A stretch of DNA of 64,000 bases from Neurospora tetrasperma FGSC 2508 (GCF_000213175.1 NW_009799100.1:3545762-3609761), one strand, 5' to 3'. Shown: positions 33,836 to 47,100, counted from the first letter of the stretch. Made by a program: numbers and translations. Notes: generated by a model not told the origin, from the sequence alone.

Positions 33836-36800
33836 ATGGCGAACCGCATGTCAATGTATTCCATGGCCTCGGACGCCGGTATGGGCGGACGGGGTCCTGG
33901 TCAGCAACAGCCATCCCAGGTCTCTACCACGACTCTTCTCAACTCCGTACACAACATCTACCTCTCTTCACAACCATACCGTCTGGACGCCGGCACAAGT
34001 CTCGTCGTCAACACATGGCTTACGGCCTCCCAAGCTGGTCCCGATGGTCACGTTGGTGGAACCGTTGATGGCGCTCTGGCTTTAAGGGCATGGGAGCACG
34101 CTCGCCGCCGTGCTGAGGATGGGTGTATCATTCTTGGGTATGTCCTTGTTTGACCTACACACTTTGTCTGGTACTAACAGGTGAATGACTGCTAGATCAC
34201 TGCACAACTCGACTCCTTCGCTCTTGCGACCCTTCCTGTTCACCATTCCCCTTGAGATCCCTGCCTCGGTGTACAAAGCACTCGATGCTATTGAACCCTT
34301 CCTTCGCTGTGTAACCCCTTACAACCCCTCCACTCCGAGACAGACCGGCTTGGCCGTCACCTTGACCCTCAACCTTACAGGCAACCTTACTGCCGCCTCA
34401 CTCTCGCTCACACAAGGTGGTATTGACACCGACAAGGGCTTGTTGGGTGTCCCCTCTGAGCCTGGATACAGGGCCTTTGATGTCTTTTACTACCTGCTCA
34501 CCACGGCCTCTACCCCTGCCGAAAGAGAGTTCCTTGGGCTCAAGGCCGCCTCTCAATACAGCCTTCTCGCCCGGTCCGGCACCTACGATCCCCCATCCTA
34601 TCTTCCTACCGCCGATGATGGTGCCGCTGCCGACGACTTCAGGTCTGCCCTCAAGGACATCGGCATCAAGGGCTCTTCGCACCGCAACCTCATCTCGATC
34701 TTGGCCGGCCTCCTCAAGCTCGGCAACACACTCGATTACAATGTTGACCAAGAAGTTTTGGAGGAAATATGCGAGGATGTCGGTGGACTTCTTGGTATCG
34801 AACCCGAAATTCTTGCCAGGCAACTCAGCACCGACGACCGGGCGACCTTGATCGGAGGACTCTATGAGGCTTTGGTCGATTGGGTCATCAAGAAGGCCAA
34901 CGATGCTATTGCCGTGCAGATGGGTAGATCCAGAAATGGCGATGACTCTAGCGACGGTGCCTCCCGGAGTGGTGCGCCCACTTCCAACGAGGACAGTGGC
35001 GATACTGTCTGCCTCACTGTCCTCGAGATTCCCGACCAAAACTTGGGCAAGGCTATTGCCATGCGGGGCATCTTCGACGACACTCAGGGTATCAACTCGG
35101 AAATGAAGGCTGACGGCGTCGAGGTGGTTCCCGTTTCCAGCTCGGTTGTGCGGGAAATGCAGAGTGCTGTAGCAGAGTGTGGTCCTGATCTGGGTATTAT
35201 GGTTGGCTCGGTTGGCCGGGAAAGGCAACGCCTGATTGAGAAGCGCGAGGAAATCTTGGAAAAGACTGCCTTCGCATCAGAAGATGAGGGTTTCTTGAGG
35301 AAGCTCTTGCTCCCGGTTCCCACCGAGGGTATCAACCTCGGCCGCACTGGCCGTGTGGATGTTGCGGATCTTCTGAACCGCAGTCGTGCTTGGTATCACC
35401 TCTGCATCCACCCCACAGACGACTCACCTTCTAGTCTCGCTGCCCTTCCTGCCGTCAACTCAGCCTGGTCAGCTGGAGCTGTTTCTCGCCAGCTCCGCAC
35501 CTGGAGGCTGTCCGAGTGGGCCAACAGACGCAATAAGCACATTGACTACACCGCCGATTTTGATCACCATGAATTTACTCAGCGGTATCGGCCTCTGGGC
35601 TGTATGGATGGCCGTGACGGTATCGAGAGCTGGATCCTGGAGCGGGGCTGGAGCAACGGCGAGGTTGTCGTGGGCAACGAGAGGGTATGGATGAGGGAGA
35701 GCGCGTGGTGGGAAGCCGAAAGTATGTTGGACCTGAAGCCCATGGAAGCTGAGAGGCTCAACAGCATGCGCAACCTGATGGCCCCAGGGGCCATGGGCTC
35801 GGGCTATTCTCACAACGGAAGCGGCTTCTTCCCGCCTCAGGTACATGCTGACCATATGCGTTCTCCCTTTGCCGATGGAACCTCCAACGGGAGCTACGAT
35901 CACCTCGCTCTCGGTGGTAATCTTAGCCAAAACAACCTTAACCCGAGCCCCGTGCGTGCTCCTTCCGTTGCCCCTACGAATATGACTGGCATGCGCAGCG
36001 GTGATTACGGTCTTGGTCCCAAGGGCGATCAATACAAGGGACAGGTCTTTTACAACGCTGAAGGTCAACTGGTTTCGGAATTAGAGCCCGACCTTGCTGA
36101 GGGCAAGAAGATCGAGGAGCGGCCTATCTCCTCCCAAAGGAAAATCTGGGTCTTTATTGTTTGGGCTTTGACGTGGTGGATTCCATCGCCATTACTCAAG
36201 TTCGTCGGTCGGATGAAGCGGCCTGACGTGCGTATGGCATGGCGTGAGAAGTTTGTTCTCTGCCTCATTATCGTTATTCTCAACGCCATCATCGTTTTCT
36301 GGATCATCTTCTTCGGTCGTCTTCTTTGCCCCAATTTCGACAAAGCCTGGACTCTGGAAGAAATTCAGAATCATGCGGCAGGGGATGACTTCTGGGTCAG
36401 CATTGACGGCAAGGTTTACGACATCACCAAATTCTGGAGATTGCAGCACAGCGACAACAACATTGACACCTCGTCGGATGTAATGATGCCGCTTGCTGGC
36501 CAAGACCTCTCCGCTTACTTTGTCGCGCCTCTCTACATTTCCTGCCCCGGCCTCGGCATCGCGGATTCAACTACGTTGCAATTCAATACTACCCCTGAAT
36601 ATGTTGTGGCCCAGCATATCTCCGGCCCAACGCAGCCTAATATTCGGAGCAAGCTCTCTGAAAGATACTGGTATACAGAGAGATTCTTGCCCGCCATCAA
36701 GGAGTATTACCATGGCGACGTGGTTTGGGATTCCAAGAAGATTAAGCAGGAAGGCCTAGATTGGAATCACCCGTGGTTCATCTACGAGGATCTCGTTTAC

Positions 36801-39412
36801 GACATGACCGATTACATGTACACCGCCAAGCGTATGAATAACGATGCTACATACACATTCATCGACGCCAAGATCACCAACATGGTCAAGAACAACCCCG
36901 GCCAGGACTTGACCGAGCAGATTAACGACCTGATTGATCGCGCCAGTAGCAACCAGACCCAGTATGAGAGTGTTATGAACAGTCTTAACTGTGTCAAGAA
37001 CACGTTCTACGTCGGCAAGCCCGATTTCCGTTATTCGGCCAGGTGTCAAGTCAACAACTACATCTTGCTTGCATTTTCCATTATCATCTGCAGTATCATC
37101 GTGGTCAAGTTCGTGTCGGCTCTTCAATTCGGATCCAAGAGACGCCCTGCTCCCCAGGACAAGTTTGTCATCTGCCAGGTGCCCGCTTATACCGAAGGTG
37201 AAGACTCGCTGAGGAAAGCCCTGGACTCTTTGACAGCCCTCCAGTACGATAACAAGCGGAAGCTTATCTTTGTTATTTGCGACGGTGTCATCGTCGGTGC
37301 TGGCAACGACCGTCCTACTCCCAAGATCGTCCTCGATATTCTCGGTGTTGACCCCAAGGTTGACCCACCTGCCTTGGCCTTCAAATCCGTCGGTACTGGA
37401 GCCGAACAGCTCAACTACGGCAAGGTCTACTCTGGCTTGTATGAATTTGAAGGGAATGTAGTACCTTATATCGTGGTTGTCAAGGTCGGCAAGGAGTCTG
37501 AGCAGTCCAAGACGAAGCCCGGTAACCGTGGTAAGCGTGACTCGCAGATTCTGCTCATGAGTTTCCTCAACCGCGTCCATCACCGTGCGCCCATGAATCC
37601 CTTGGAACTGGAAATCTTCCACCAGATTAACAACATCATTGGTGTGGATCCCGAACTTTACGAATACCTCCTCATGGTCGATGCCGATACCTGCGTTCGC
37701 GAAGATTCTCTCAACCGCCTAGTGGCTGCCTGCGCCAATAACGCCAAGATTGCCGGTATTTGCGGTGAAACCAGTTTGCAGAATGAGGATCTTTCGTGGT
37801 GGACCATGATCCAGGTTTACGAGTACTATATTTCTCATCACTTAGCGAAGGCTTTTGAGTCTCTTTTTGGCAGCGTTACCTGTTTGCCCGGTTGGTAAGT
37901 TTTGCTGTCCCTCCACTCACTGATTGTTGTAGGCAATACTGACAATTCAATAGTTTCACCATGTACCGCTTGCGTACTGTTGACAAGGGAAAGCCGCTCA
38001 TTATCTCGGATGATATTATCCGCGAGTACAGCGATTGCTATGTTGACACCCTCCACAAGAAGAACCTGCTCTCGCTTGGTGAGGATCGTTTCCTCACCAC
38101 GCTCATGACCAAGCACTTCCCATACATGTCTTACAAGTTCATTCCCGATGCCTACTGCCAAACGGCCGCCCCCGAGACTTGGAGCGTTCTGCTGTCTCAG
38201 CGTCGTCGTTGGATCAACTCAACCATCCACAACTTGGCTGAATTGATCTTCCTCGATGAAATGTGCGGTTTCTGTTTCTTCTCAATGCGCATTGTCGTCT
38301 TCATCGATCTCTTCGGTACTATTATTCTTCCCGCCACTTGCGTCTACATCGTTTATCTCATTTACACGGCCTCCTCCCACACTGGACCGTTCCCTCTTCT
38401 TTCGATCATCATGATTGCGGCCGTGTACGGTCTCCAGGCACTCATCTTCATCCTCAAGCGCCAATGGCAGCATGTGGGCTGGATGATCATCTACCTCCTC
38501 GCCTTCCCCATCTACTCCTTCATCCTGCCCATCTACTCGTTCTGGCATCAGGATGATTTCGCCTGGGGTAATACGCGCGTTGTCATTGGTGAAAGCGGTA
38601 AAAAGCAAGTTGTCGCTGTCGACGAGGAGGGCTTCAACCCCCGTGCCATTCCTCTCCAGCGCTGGGACGAATATGCCCTCGCCAACAACCTTCCCGGTCG
38701 TCGCGGTGGCCCTCTTGAGAAGGGTATGGACGAGCACCTGGGCGGTATGTACGAGGAGACCTACGAGGTCGATGACATGAAGTCGGTCTACTCTTCGGTC
38801 CGCCAGCCGTCCGTTCTTACTGGGTTCGGTGGTCGCGGTGCCGGAGCTTACATGCCCCCTCACAGCCCTGGTTTCCCGCCCAACGGCGGCGGTAGCGGCG
38901 CCATGACCCATGCCAGCACCTTTGTCGGCGCCTCCCCCTTCACCGAGCAGAACAACCTCATGAACCGTCAGAGCATGGCCTCGATGGGCACCATGGTCGA
39001 GATGCAGCGCCGCGCCAGCCCGTACCAGGACTTCCCTGGCGGTCATAGCCGCGGCCCCAGCCAGGGTGCTATGCGGTCCATGACCAACACGCCTCCTGCT
39101 CTGGGCGCCGGCGGCATGGTCAACGCCCGCCTGTCCACGGCCACGGGCATGAGCCTGGGTATTCCTGGACACCGTCCCGGCATGAGCCATTCGGAAAGTT
39201 CGCGGTCGTTTGACTTCCAGCGCAGCACTCCCGGCCCCGATGACCAGATGATCATCGAGGCCATCCAGGGCGTGCTCCGCGAGGTTGATTTGGACACGGT
39301 GACGAAGAAGCAGGTGCGGGCGCTGGTGGAGCAGCGGTTGCAGACGGAGTTGGTGGGTGAGAGGAGGACGTTTATGGACAGGCAGATTGATAATGAGTTG
39401 GCGAACATGTGA
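33836..39412 (+). CDS. chs-7: Class VII chitin synthase with myosin-like domain lacking a P-loop
   Basis: Exons 33836-34137, 34196-37894 and 37954-39412, coding 1,819 residues. Intron 1 ends in GCTAG and intron 2 in AATAG; the second splits a Cys codon so that the joined product reads LPGCFTMYR, the usual family motif. Start MANRMSMYS is the first ATG after an 800-nt ATG-free stretch. Order: degenerate myosin-like domain (to about 550); membrane segments near 655-720; cytochrome b5-like region ([16 protein letters not shown]); GT2 chitin synthase domain with QRRRW at 1416-1420; a C-terminal membrane cluster; a Gly/Met-rich linker; DEK_C at the end. At the place where class V has GESGSGKT this protein reads GSLHNSTPS, so ATP binding by the motor fold is not expected. 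This is the defining difference of class VII. It probably acts in wall synthesis at hyphal tips and septa with its class V neighbour. Confidence 0.95.
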
Positions 39413-40068
39413 AGTGGAAACATGTGATCTGATACATGAAGGATGGAACCTGATTTCATGTCATAATGGATGCCGGGTATTGAAGTGACATGGATTGGAT
39501 GGATTTTTGGATCATTTTATCGTTTGTTAGTGGTTGAGACAAAAAAATATTAATGGATATAGTAGCATAGACACTATCTTTTTTTTGGAATACTTGGTAA
39601 TTTCTTGGCTTCAAGTTTTATTGCATAGTTATATCATATCATAGCAATGTATCTCTTTGCAGTTGCACCCCAAGACGTACTACCGACGCATGCGAGGTGA
39701 GGCTGAGTTTCTAATTTGTTAGTCAATGGTTGATGTTTGGTTGGCGTCATTGAGGAAAGGCACGATGAGGAATATGAATCTTGAATGTAAATGTTGAGTT
39801 CGAAATCAAACAAGTAACATCGAATCGCGTTTCAAACCTCGTTCATCTCACTGGTCGATTCGCCTTGAACAAGGAGCAGGAATGAACACAACATTCTATT
39901 CTCCAGATTTGACGCGTTGAAGTCATATTTCTATGGACCCTCTTTCAAATCTCGTAGCCAAATACTATATACTCATAACCGGCAGGGCAACTTGACATGC
40001 GATCTATAACAGCGGACCGACCGACCGACCGACCGACCGACCGAACCCGACATATGTAGTTTGTACAC
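39413..40068. other. Convergent spacer between chs-7 and the PDK-type kinase gene
   Basis: About 650 nt between two stop codons, AT-richer than the flanks, with no coding frame. It should hold both 3' UTRs. It contains the GACC repeat listed separately. Confidence 0.5.
40015..40042. repeat. (GACC)7 microsatellite
   Basis: Seven perfect tetramer copies, about 27 nt from the stop codon of the PDK-type kinase gene and so probably in its 3' UTR. Confidence 0.95.
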
Positions 40069-41610
40069 TCAATATTCGATCTTACCCACCCCTTTCAACC
40101 TCAAGTACACATCCGTGCCCCATCCGTACAAACTCTGCACCGCAATCCCTCCCCCAAAGTACTCAGCATACGCCCTACTCAGCGGCAACCCATACCCCAG
40201 CCCGGCAATCGTGCTCCCGCCCACCCCCGTATTCGAAATCAACCCCATGGCCTCCTCCCCCCACGCCCCCGGCGACTCATGATGATCATCATCATCCGCG
40301 TCGTTAAACGTTGTGAACGAGTATCTCCAAATATTCGGCAACACGGCCGGGTTAATGCCTCCTCCCCTATCTCTGATCCTGATCGTCACCCCGGGCGCAC
40401 GGTCATGCAGCGGGATGATGCCATGCTGCGCTTGTTTTTGTAGTTGTTGTTGTTGTTGTTGCGCTGCTGCTTTTCCTTGTTGACTCGAAGAAATCGAATT
40501 CGAACCCGAAGAAGAAGGAGAAGAGTTCTTTTGGGAAGAACTAGGAGGGCAATAATCCGAGTAAACACCGGGTGTCGCCGCGCTGGCGGAACTGCTCGCC
40601 GGCTCGGGCGCAATGGTTACCACGACCGGCTCGCGGCTCATGCCGTTTTCCACGGTCGCTCTGAACGCGTTCTTCAAAAGTTCCGTGACAATGTACTCGA
40701 GGTGCATGGGCACAAACGCAAAGGTGGCGTCCGGTTCGCCGTCCACCACCCACTCGGGGCGCACGCCGTAGTTAAGCTCGCAAATGTCGGCGACAAAGTC
40801 ACCGCACGAGTCGATCACGCTGGCGGGCCGCAGGGTCGTGTCAATGACGCCGATGTAGGACGGGTGCGTCTTGGGCTCTGGACAGAGCGTGGGCGAGGCT
40901 TCCGGGTCGAAGTGCGGCGTAGAGCTGTAGTGCAGGGCTATGTGCTGCTCGGCTACCAGGCGGGTGCCGATGCGCGCGCGTAGATGTTCATCGAGGAAGC
41001 GGGTCACTTCGCTGGGGGAAATGTACTTGCGGCATTCGATGAAGCCCTTGGCCAGGATGGGAATGGTGTCGGTGTGGGTTTGGACGAGCTCGGCGAGGAC
41101 CTGGGTGAATTTGATCTCGTCGTCTAGCGAGCTGATGGTCTTGCCTTGCCAGGGAAGCAAGGTCGAGAGCGAGTGCTGGTAGTTGTTGTATATGCGCGAG
41201 ATGTTGGGGTTAGAGACGACGATGTAGGGCAAGTTGCGCAGGGCTTGGATGCGGTGGGCGAGGCGGATGGGGAGCAGGGAGAGGGTGAAACGCGCCGAGG
41301 AGAGGAGGGCTTCGGCGGAGAGAGGGGGGCGGCCGTGTCTGGGAGAATGAGGCCATTGTTAGATCAACGCCTTAGATAAAGTGGAATTGGTTGTTTACTT
41401 GACAAGATCGGCCAGACTCAGCTGGTGTAGAGGCTGGTTAGCCAGCCATGGGACTTTGTCCTCTAGCTCATGGCGACTGCTGAGCGGGCGGTCGTAATGG
41501 GGTCTCGCGATATTCTGGTTCAGGATGGAATACAGTCTCGGGTAGTTTGAGGAGCTCAAGGAGGCCTTGAGAGGGCTGGGAAACCTCGACGGCCTCGCGA
41601 TGGATTTCAT
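40069..41610 (-). CDS. Mitochondrial pyruvate/branched-chain dehydrogenase kinase family protein
   Basis: Exons 41610-41399 and 41338-40069, coding 493 residues; the intron has a GTAAAC donor, CTAAC branch and CCCAG acceptor. The N-terminus is basic and Ser-rich (MKSIARPSRFPSPLKASLSS), as expected for mitochondrial import. These kinases phosphorylate and switch off the E1 alpha subunit of pyruvate or branched-chain 2-oxoacid dehydrogenase. The N-terminal helical domain is followed by a GHKL ATP site: N-box EYIVTELLKNAFRAT with E290 and N294, a DRGGGI box, and GLGYGLPLSRAYAEYFGG near the end. A Ser/Gln-rich insert of about 60 residues separates the N-box from the DRGGGI box; such an insert is unusual outside fungi. 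Yeast has two members, Pkp1 and Pkp2; I cannot say which this matches, nor exclude the branched-chain enzyme. Confidence 0.9.
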
Positions 41611-42432
41611 GTCGGCATGTTGTGCGGTCGCGGGTTTCTGTTACGAGACTGAATTTGGGACTACAACGTACTTCCAATTTTGGTGCAACAAGTACGTAGG
41701 TAGGGTCCGGTGGAGAGTGCCGTGTTGCTTTCAGTTCGTTGTCATTCGGTGGTGTCGGGTGTGTGTGCGCGGGACGGCGATCAGCGCCGCGATGGGATGA
41801 CATAGGTAGCAGTCAACGCTGAAACAGGGTTATCGTGGTCCAATCGATACGCTAGGCGGGCGATAAGGGGCTGCCCACAGGCCGCTTGGAGCCGAGTTGG
41901 AGCACCTTGAGGGCTGGGCTGGGCTGAGGAGTGCTTCCACTTGCTTTGGCTGTGCTGTGCTTCCCGTTCTGCCCGTCTGGGTGCTGTCAGTTGCTCTCTC
42001 CTCCATCCAGCATGACGCATCCCCATTGCAAGTCTGGACTTCCTGGTTGAACACATAGGCACAGTCAGTCAGTCACACGATTCAAGTTAACTTGTGCAAA
42101 TTGGAAACTGAATATTCCTTTGAATTCATAACAATCATCAAATGGCCGCCTTTATCTGCTCCAGTGGAGAGTGTCACTGGAACGACAGCGAAACCGGCAG
42201 GTAAGCCCCGGGCACCCTGTCGCTGTCAACACTAGGTAACCTCCATCTCGCTGTTACCCCGCGATTGGTGCCCCGCATGAGATCCATCACCAGATCATGC
42301 TTCTCTCTCTGAGCAGGCGACTGTAGTCTCATCCTATACCTGTCCTTCCCGGGCTAATGTCATATCATTCCCAATGTTGTTGTCCTTGACGCCTAATGCT
42401 TCAAACATGCTGTTGAAATCGGATGCGCTCTT
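41611..42432. other. Spacer between the kinase and pbi2 genes, no gene seen
   Basis: Both neighbours are on the minus strand. The region should hold the kinase promoter and the pbi2 3' UTR. An ATG on the kinase strand lies about 7 nt before the annotated start, so the kinase leader is either short or includes upstream ATGs. Nothing else was recognised. Confidence 0.4.
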
Positions 42433-42775
42433 TTACTGGGTCCTGACCTCCTGGTCGGCCTCGACGCCCTTGACGTGCTCGTGGTTCTCAAGGGTGGAAA
42501 CAGAGCCCTCGGGATAGATGGCCCTGTGGTTAAAAAGAGAGGGTCAGCTCTTGTGTCTAATTCTGAAGACGGAGGCTGTCATACTGGAAGGCCTTGATGA
42601 GGGTGTACTCGTGGCCAATCTTGCCGCCCTGCGCCTTGACGTCCTCCTTGGTCTTGGCGATCTCCTCGTCGGTAGCGGTGTCCTTGAGGGTAACCTGACA
42701 TGGTGAACAGGTCAGTAAGAGTCTTATGGGTAGTGCGAGGCGCGAGTGCGGCATGCTTACAATGTAAGAAGGCAT
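42433..42775 (-). CDS. pbi2: Proteinase B inhibitor-like I9 domain protein
   Basis: Three exons: 42775-42761, 42694-42585 and 42523-42433, coding 71 residues. Exon 1 is only five codons (MPSYI). The joined product begins MPSYIVTLKDTATDEEI and ends GVEADQEVRTQ. It is a free-standing inhibitor I9 domain, the fold of subtilisin propeptides, with the usual pattern of YIVTLK strand, helix, and a C-terminal EADQEV segment that sits near the protease cleft. Yeast Pbi2 (about 75 residues) inhibits vacuolar proteinase B and assists vacuole fusion together with thioredoxin. Cytosolic location is inferred because there is no signal peptide. Intron signals: GTAAGC/CTGAC/CAG for intron 1, GTATGA/CTGAC/CACAG for intron 2. 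Easily missed because no single exon is long. Confidence 0.88.
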
Positions 42776-44104
42776 CTTTGCGGTGGTGGGAGGGTTGTTT
42801 GGTGAAAAAGTTGGGGTTGCTGTATGGAAATAGTGAAACAGAGTGTAGTGGTTGGTCGTGAACTTGGAGAGTCGGTACTGCGTCTCGAGGAGCGGACGGA
42901 GGAGCATCTTATACGTGATCAAGGGACAGGCACAAGTGGAAGTGGACTCGAGCTACCTACAGATGCACATGTGCCAGATAAGCGGCAATCATGCTAGATT
43001 GGTCTTCCTGCCACGCCGTCAGGAGCCACAAGTGACGCGGCACCAGGGACATTAGCATTCTCTGGAGCGGATGATACGTCATATCCACTTGGACCAGACT
43101 TGCTGCGCCTACCGCAGGTCGTTTTGTGACTTGTGACACTCTTTTGGCTGCCAGGCGTGGGGATGACAAGAGACAATCCTCCATCTCAGCGCCCAACAAG
43201 ACAGCCTTGCACACGATCACCTAATAACGAGCGCTTAGGCGCGGGCTGAGACACTAGGAGTGGTGTGGGAGGATGGATCCAGTCATCTTCCGACCATCTT
43301 GCTACTCAGGATCGTGCATGTTACCTGTCTGTTGTAATAACTCTGAGCCTATACGCCATACCCTCCTTATGTGTGTAAATCGGAAACCCTCCTTCCCGCG
43401 ACAATTACGTATGTAACCCTCAAAATGGTGTGTTATGCAAGAAGGGATGTCATGGCTGTTTGACTTTGCGGGCCCATTCGACATTCCTCGGTCGAGGCCG
43501 TAAGTTATCAACTGGCTCTGTCATGGTCTCGACTCTTCTTTAACCGTTTGTTGGCGGTCCCTGAACAATCCAATGCATTTACATAGCGTGGTATGTAGTC
43601 TCCACCGGTGAGGGAGGGCTTGGTACAATAGAGGTAGTTAGGTTGGTCATGCTCAAGACAGCACAAGATATCTCAACCATCCAACGGAATATCTTCGTAT
43701 AAGCCTCTGGAAATAGTTACTCCGAAGACACAGCTCACTCAGTAGTTGGTTAAAGATAAGAAACGTGACTGGACATATACGTTGGGTTCGTCTGTTGTTC
43801 AAGGTTCCAAGACTTGAAGGTCGGGACTGCCTGTCAGGGTCTCCAACTCCCCGCATGCTCCATGCCGGGGATAGGTCCCGTCGCCTGCCGGAAAGCGGTC
43901 CCACCATTCAGGTATCTTATCTCTTATCGATAACCTCTTGGCGTTCCATCAGAAAACCGGCTATCCAAAAAATTTGGACAGCAGCTTTTTGGCAGTTGAA
44001 TTGGGAGCGAGTCCCGTCGCATTTCCACTTGCACCTGCTTTCGCGACCGCGTGTCCATCCATACTACTGAACTTGCAAAAAGTTCACGGACACCAGCCGT
44101 AATC
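42776..44104. promoter_or_regulatory. Divergent intergenic region between pbi2 and bms1
   Basis: About 1.3 kb between two start codons on opposite strands, so both promoters lie here. ATG-free leaders are about 127 nt on the pbi2 side and about 240 nt on the bms1 side. Frames present are short and unrecognised. Confidence 0.4.
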
Positions 44105-47100
44105 ATGGCCGACGTCCAAGCCCACAAACCCCATCGGGCTTCCAAGAAGTCCAAGGAGAAGGGGGCCTCCAAGCACACAGGTGGTATGTGTATCCAATTG
44201 TTTCCTTTATCGTTACCATTCACAGCTGACCGTTCCTGCAGAAAAGAACCCCAAGGCCTTTGCCTTCTCCAACCCTGGTAAGCTTGCCAGACAAGCCGCC
44301 AGATCTCACGATGTAAGAAGACATTCCATCGCTCCATCCTTCCATGACCTCTCAATTAACTGGTCTTGTCCCACAGATCAAAGAGAAGCGTCTTCACGTC
44401 CCTGCCGTCGACCGTCTCCCCGATGAACCACCCCCAAGACTCGTCGCCATCGTAGGCCCCCCTGGTGTAGGAAAGACCACCCTTCTCAAGTCTTTCATTC
44501 GACGATATGCAAAGGAAACCATCCAAGATCCGGTGGGACCTATCACGGTCGTCACCTCCAAGAAGCAGAGATTGACCTTCATCGAATGCGCCAACGAACT
44601 CGAGGCCATGGTCGACATTGCAAAGGTCGCCGACATTGTCCTTCTCATGATCGATGGAAACTTCGGCTTCGAGATGGAGACTATGGAGTTCCTTAACGTC
44701 CTCGCCGCCACGGGTATGCCCGGCAACGTCTTTGGCATCCTCACCCATCTCGACCTGTTCAGGAAGCCCCAAGCACTAAAGGAGGCAAAGAAGAGGTTAA
44801 AGCACAGACTTTGGAGCGAACTCTACCAGGGTGCCCACCTTTTCTACCTTTCCGGTGTCCTGAACGGCCGTTACCCCGATCGCGAAATCCACAACCTCTC
44901 CCGCTTCTTGTCCGTCATGAAGAACCCCCGCCCGCTCGTTTGGCGCAACTCCCACCCTTACACCATCATCGACAACTACCGTGATGTCACCCACCCCACC
45001 CAGATCGAAGAAGACGAGAAATGCGACCGAACGATTGAACTCTCCGGTTACCTGCGTGGTACGAACTTTTCCGCCGAGGGCCAAAGGGTACATATTGCTG
45101 GTTTGGGCGACTTTACAATCAAAGAGATGGAACAATTGCCGGATCCTTGCCCGACTCCCGCTATGGAACAAGCGCTGGCCAAGGCCAGTGGCAAGACTGG
45201 CAGAAGGCGACTCGACGAGAAGGACAAAAAGCTCTGGGCGCCCATGGCGGACCGCAGCGGCTTGAAGATTACTGGCGATCACATCGTTATCACTAGGGAG
45301 AACGGCTTCACATTCGATAAGGATGCTGTGGGCGTTGAGCGCGGCGAAGGAGAACAGCTCATCATCGACCTGCAGAACGAGAGGCGTCTCCTTGGTCAAA
45401 CGGACGAGGGTGTCAAGCTGTTCGCGAGCGGACAAAAGATCAACCAGCTCCCTGTCGAGGACGAGGATGTTGGAAACACTGGCCGCAAGAGCCGAAGGAC
45501 CGCCAGACTTGCCGATGGCGAGAGTGGTGAACCGCCTGAGGACGAAGGCTTCGAAAGCGGAGAGGAGGATGAGATGGAGGATGGATCCGATGTCGAGTCC
45601 GAGTTCAACGAGATGAAGCTGGGCAAGATGTTCAGGAAACAGACCGACGACGACCAAGAAGAGGACATCGCCTTTGCCGACAGTGACTCCGACCTTGGTT
45701 CGATATCCGGCGATGAAGACCAAGGATCCGACTTTGACGATGACGAGGACGACGAGGAGGATCCTGAGCTCAAGTGGAAGGACAACATGATGGAGCGCGC
45801 AAGTCAGATACACGGAAGGAGGAAACCCTTCCGCGCTGTCGACTTGGCGAGGTACATGTACGACGAGTCGATGGCCCCTATAGAAGCCATCAAGAAATGG
45901 GCCGGTCAAGACGACGAGGAGGAGATCGAAGAGAATATCGAAGAGGACGACGAAACCTTCTTCCGGAGGACTGGCAAGGAGGACAAAGAGGACTCTTGGG
46001 AGGATCGCATGATTCCCAAGTTCGACTACGAACAACTCGAAGCCAAGTGGTCTGACAAGGACGCTGTCGAGGCTCTCCGAAACAAGTTCGCCACCGCCAA
46101 CCTACTTGACGACGCTGAGGGTGAGGGCGAAGATGGTTCGGATTTCGAGGGTCTTGATGACGAGGACGACGACGACGAAGGTGACGGTGCTTTTGAGGAT
46201 CTCGAGACAGGGGAGAAGCACGGCGCTGACGACGAGGATGAAGAAGAAGAAGAGGAGGAAGGAGAGGAGCAGCCAGCAGAAAGCCTTGAAGCCGAGCGTG
46301 AGAAGAACGCCCGCCGAAAGGAGGAGCTCAAGCTTCGCTTCGAAGAGGAAGATCGTGAAGGTTTCAAGAACGACAAGGCGATTGCCAGGCGAGAAGGTGG
46401 CAATGATGACGAGTTTGGAGAGGACGACTGGTATGACGCTCAAAAGGCCATGATCCAGAAGCAGCTCGACATCAACAAGGCGGAATACGAGAACCTTGAT
46501 GAAAGCCAAAGGATCGCTGTCGAAGGCTACAAGGCCGGCAAGTACGCCAGGATGGTCATCGAGGGTGTCCCAGCAGAGTTCGTCAAGAACTTTAAGCCAC
46601 GGATGCCGATCGTTGTCGGAGGTCTTTCGGCCACGGAGGACAGATTCGGCTTTGTGCAAGTTAGAATCAAGAAGCACCGTTGGCACAAGAAGATTCTCAA
46701 GACGGGAGATCCCCTCATCTTCTCCCTCGGCTGGCGCCGATTCCAGTCTCTTCCCATCTACTCCATCTCTGATTCTCGGACGAGAAACAGGATGCTGAAG
46801 TATACTCCGGAGCACATGCACTGCTTCGGTACCTTCTACGGCCCCCTGTGTGCCCCCAATACGGGTTTCACATGTTTCCAGTCCTTCTCTTCCGCCAACC
46901 CCGGGTTCCGTATTGCGGCTACCGGTACAGTATTGAGCGTAGACGAGTCTACCGAGATCGTCAAGAAGCTCAAGCTGGTATGTTACCCTCCGCCTATTGT
47001 GTATGGTGTTTTTGATGCTAACAACTCGTCCAGACCGGTACACCATACAAGATCTTCAAGAACACGGCCTTCATCAAGGACATGTTCAATTCGGCGCTGG

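Noticed and set aside
42143-42200. Short + strand frame starting MAAFICSSGECHWND and ending at a GTAAGC donor
   Set aside because: It looks like a possible first exon, but no downstream exon with matching phase and content could be found before the pbi2 gene on the other strand.
44797-46035. 412-codon minus strand frame inside bms1
   Set aside because: Antisense shadow of the acidic, conserved Bms1 coding region; no known domain.
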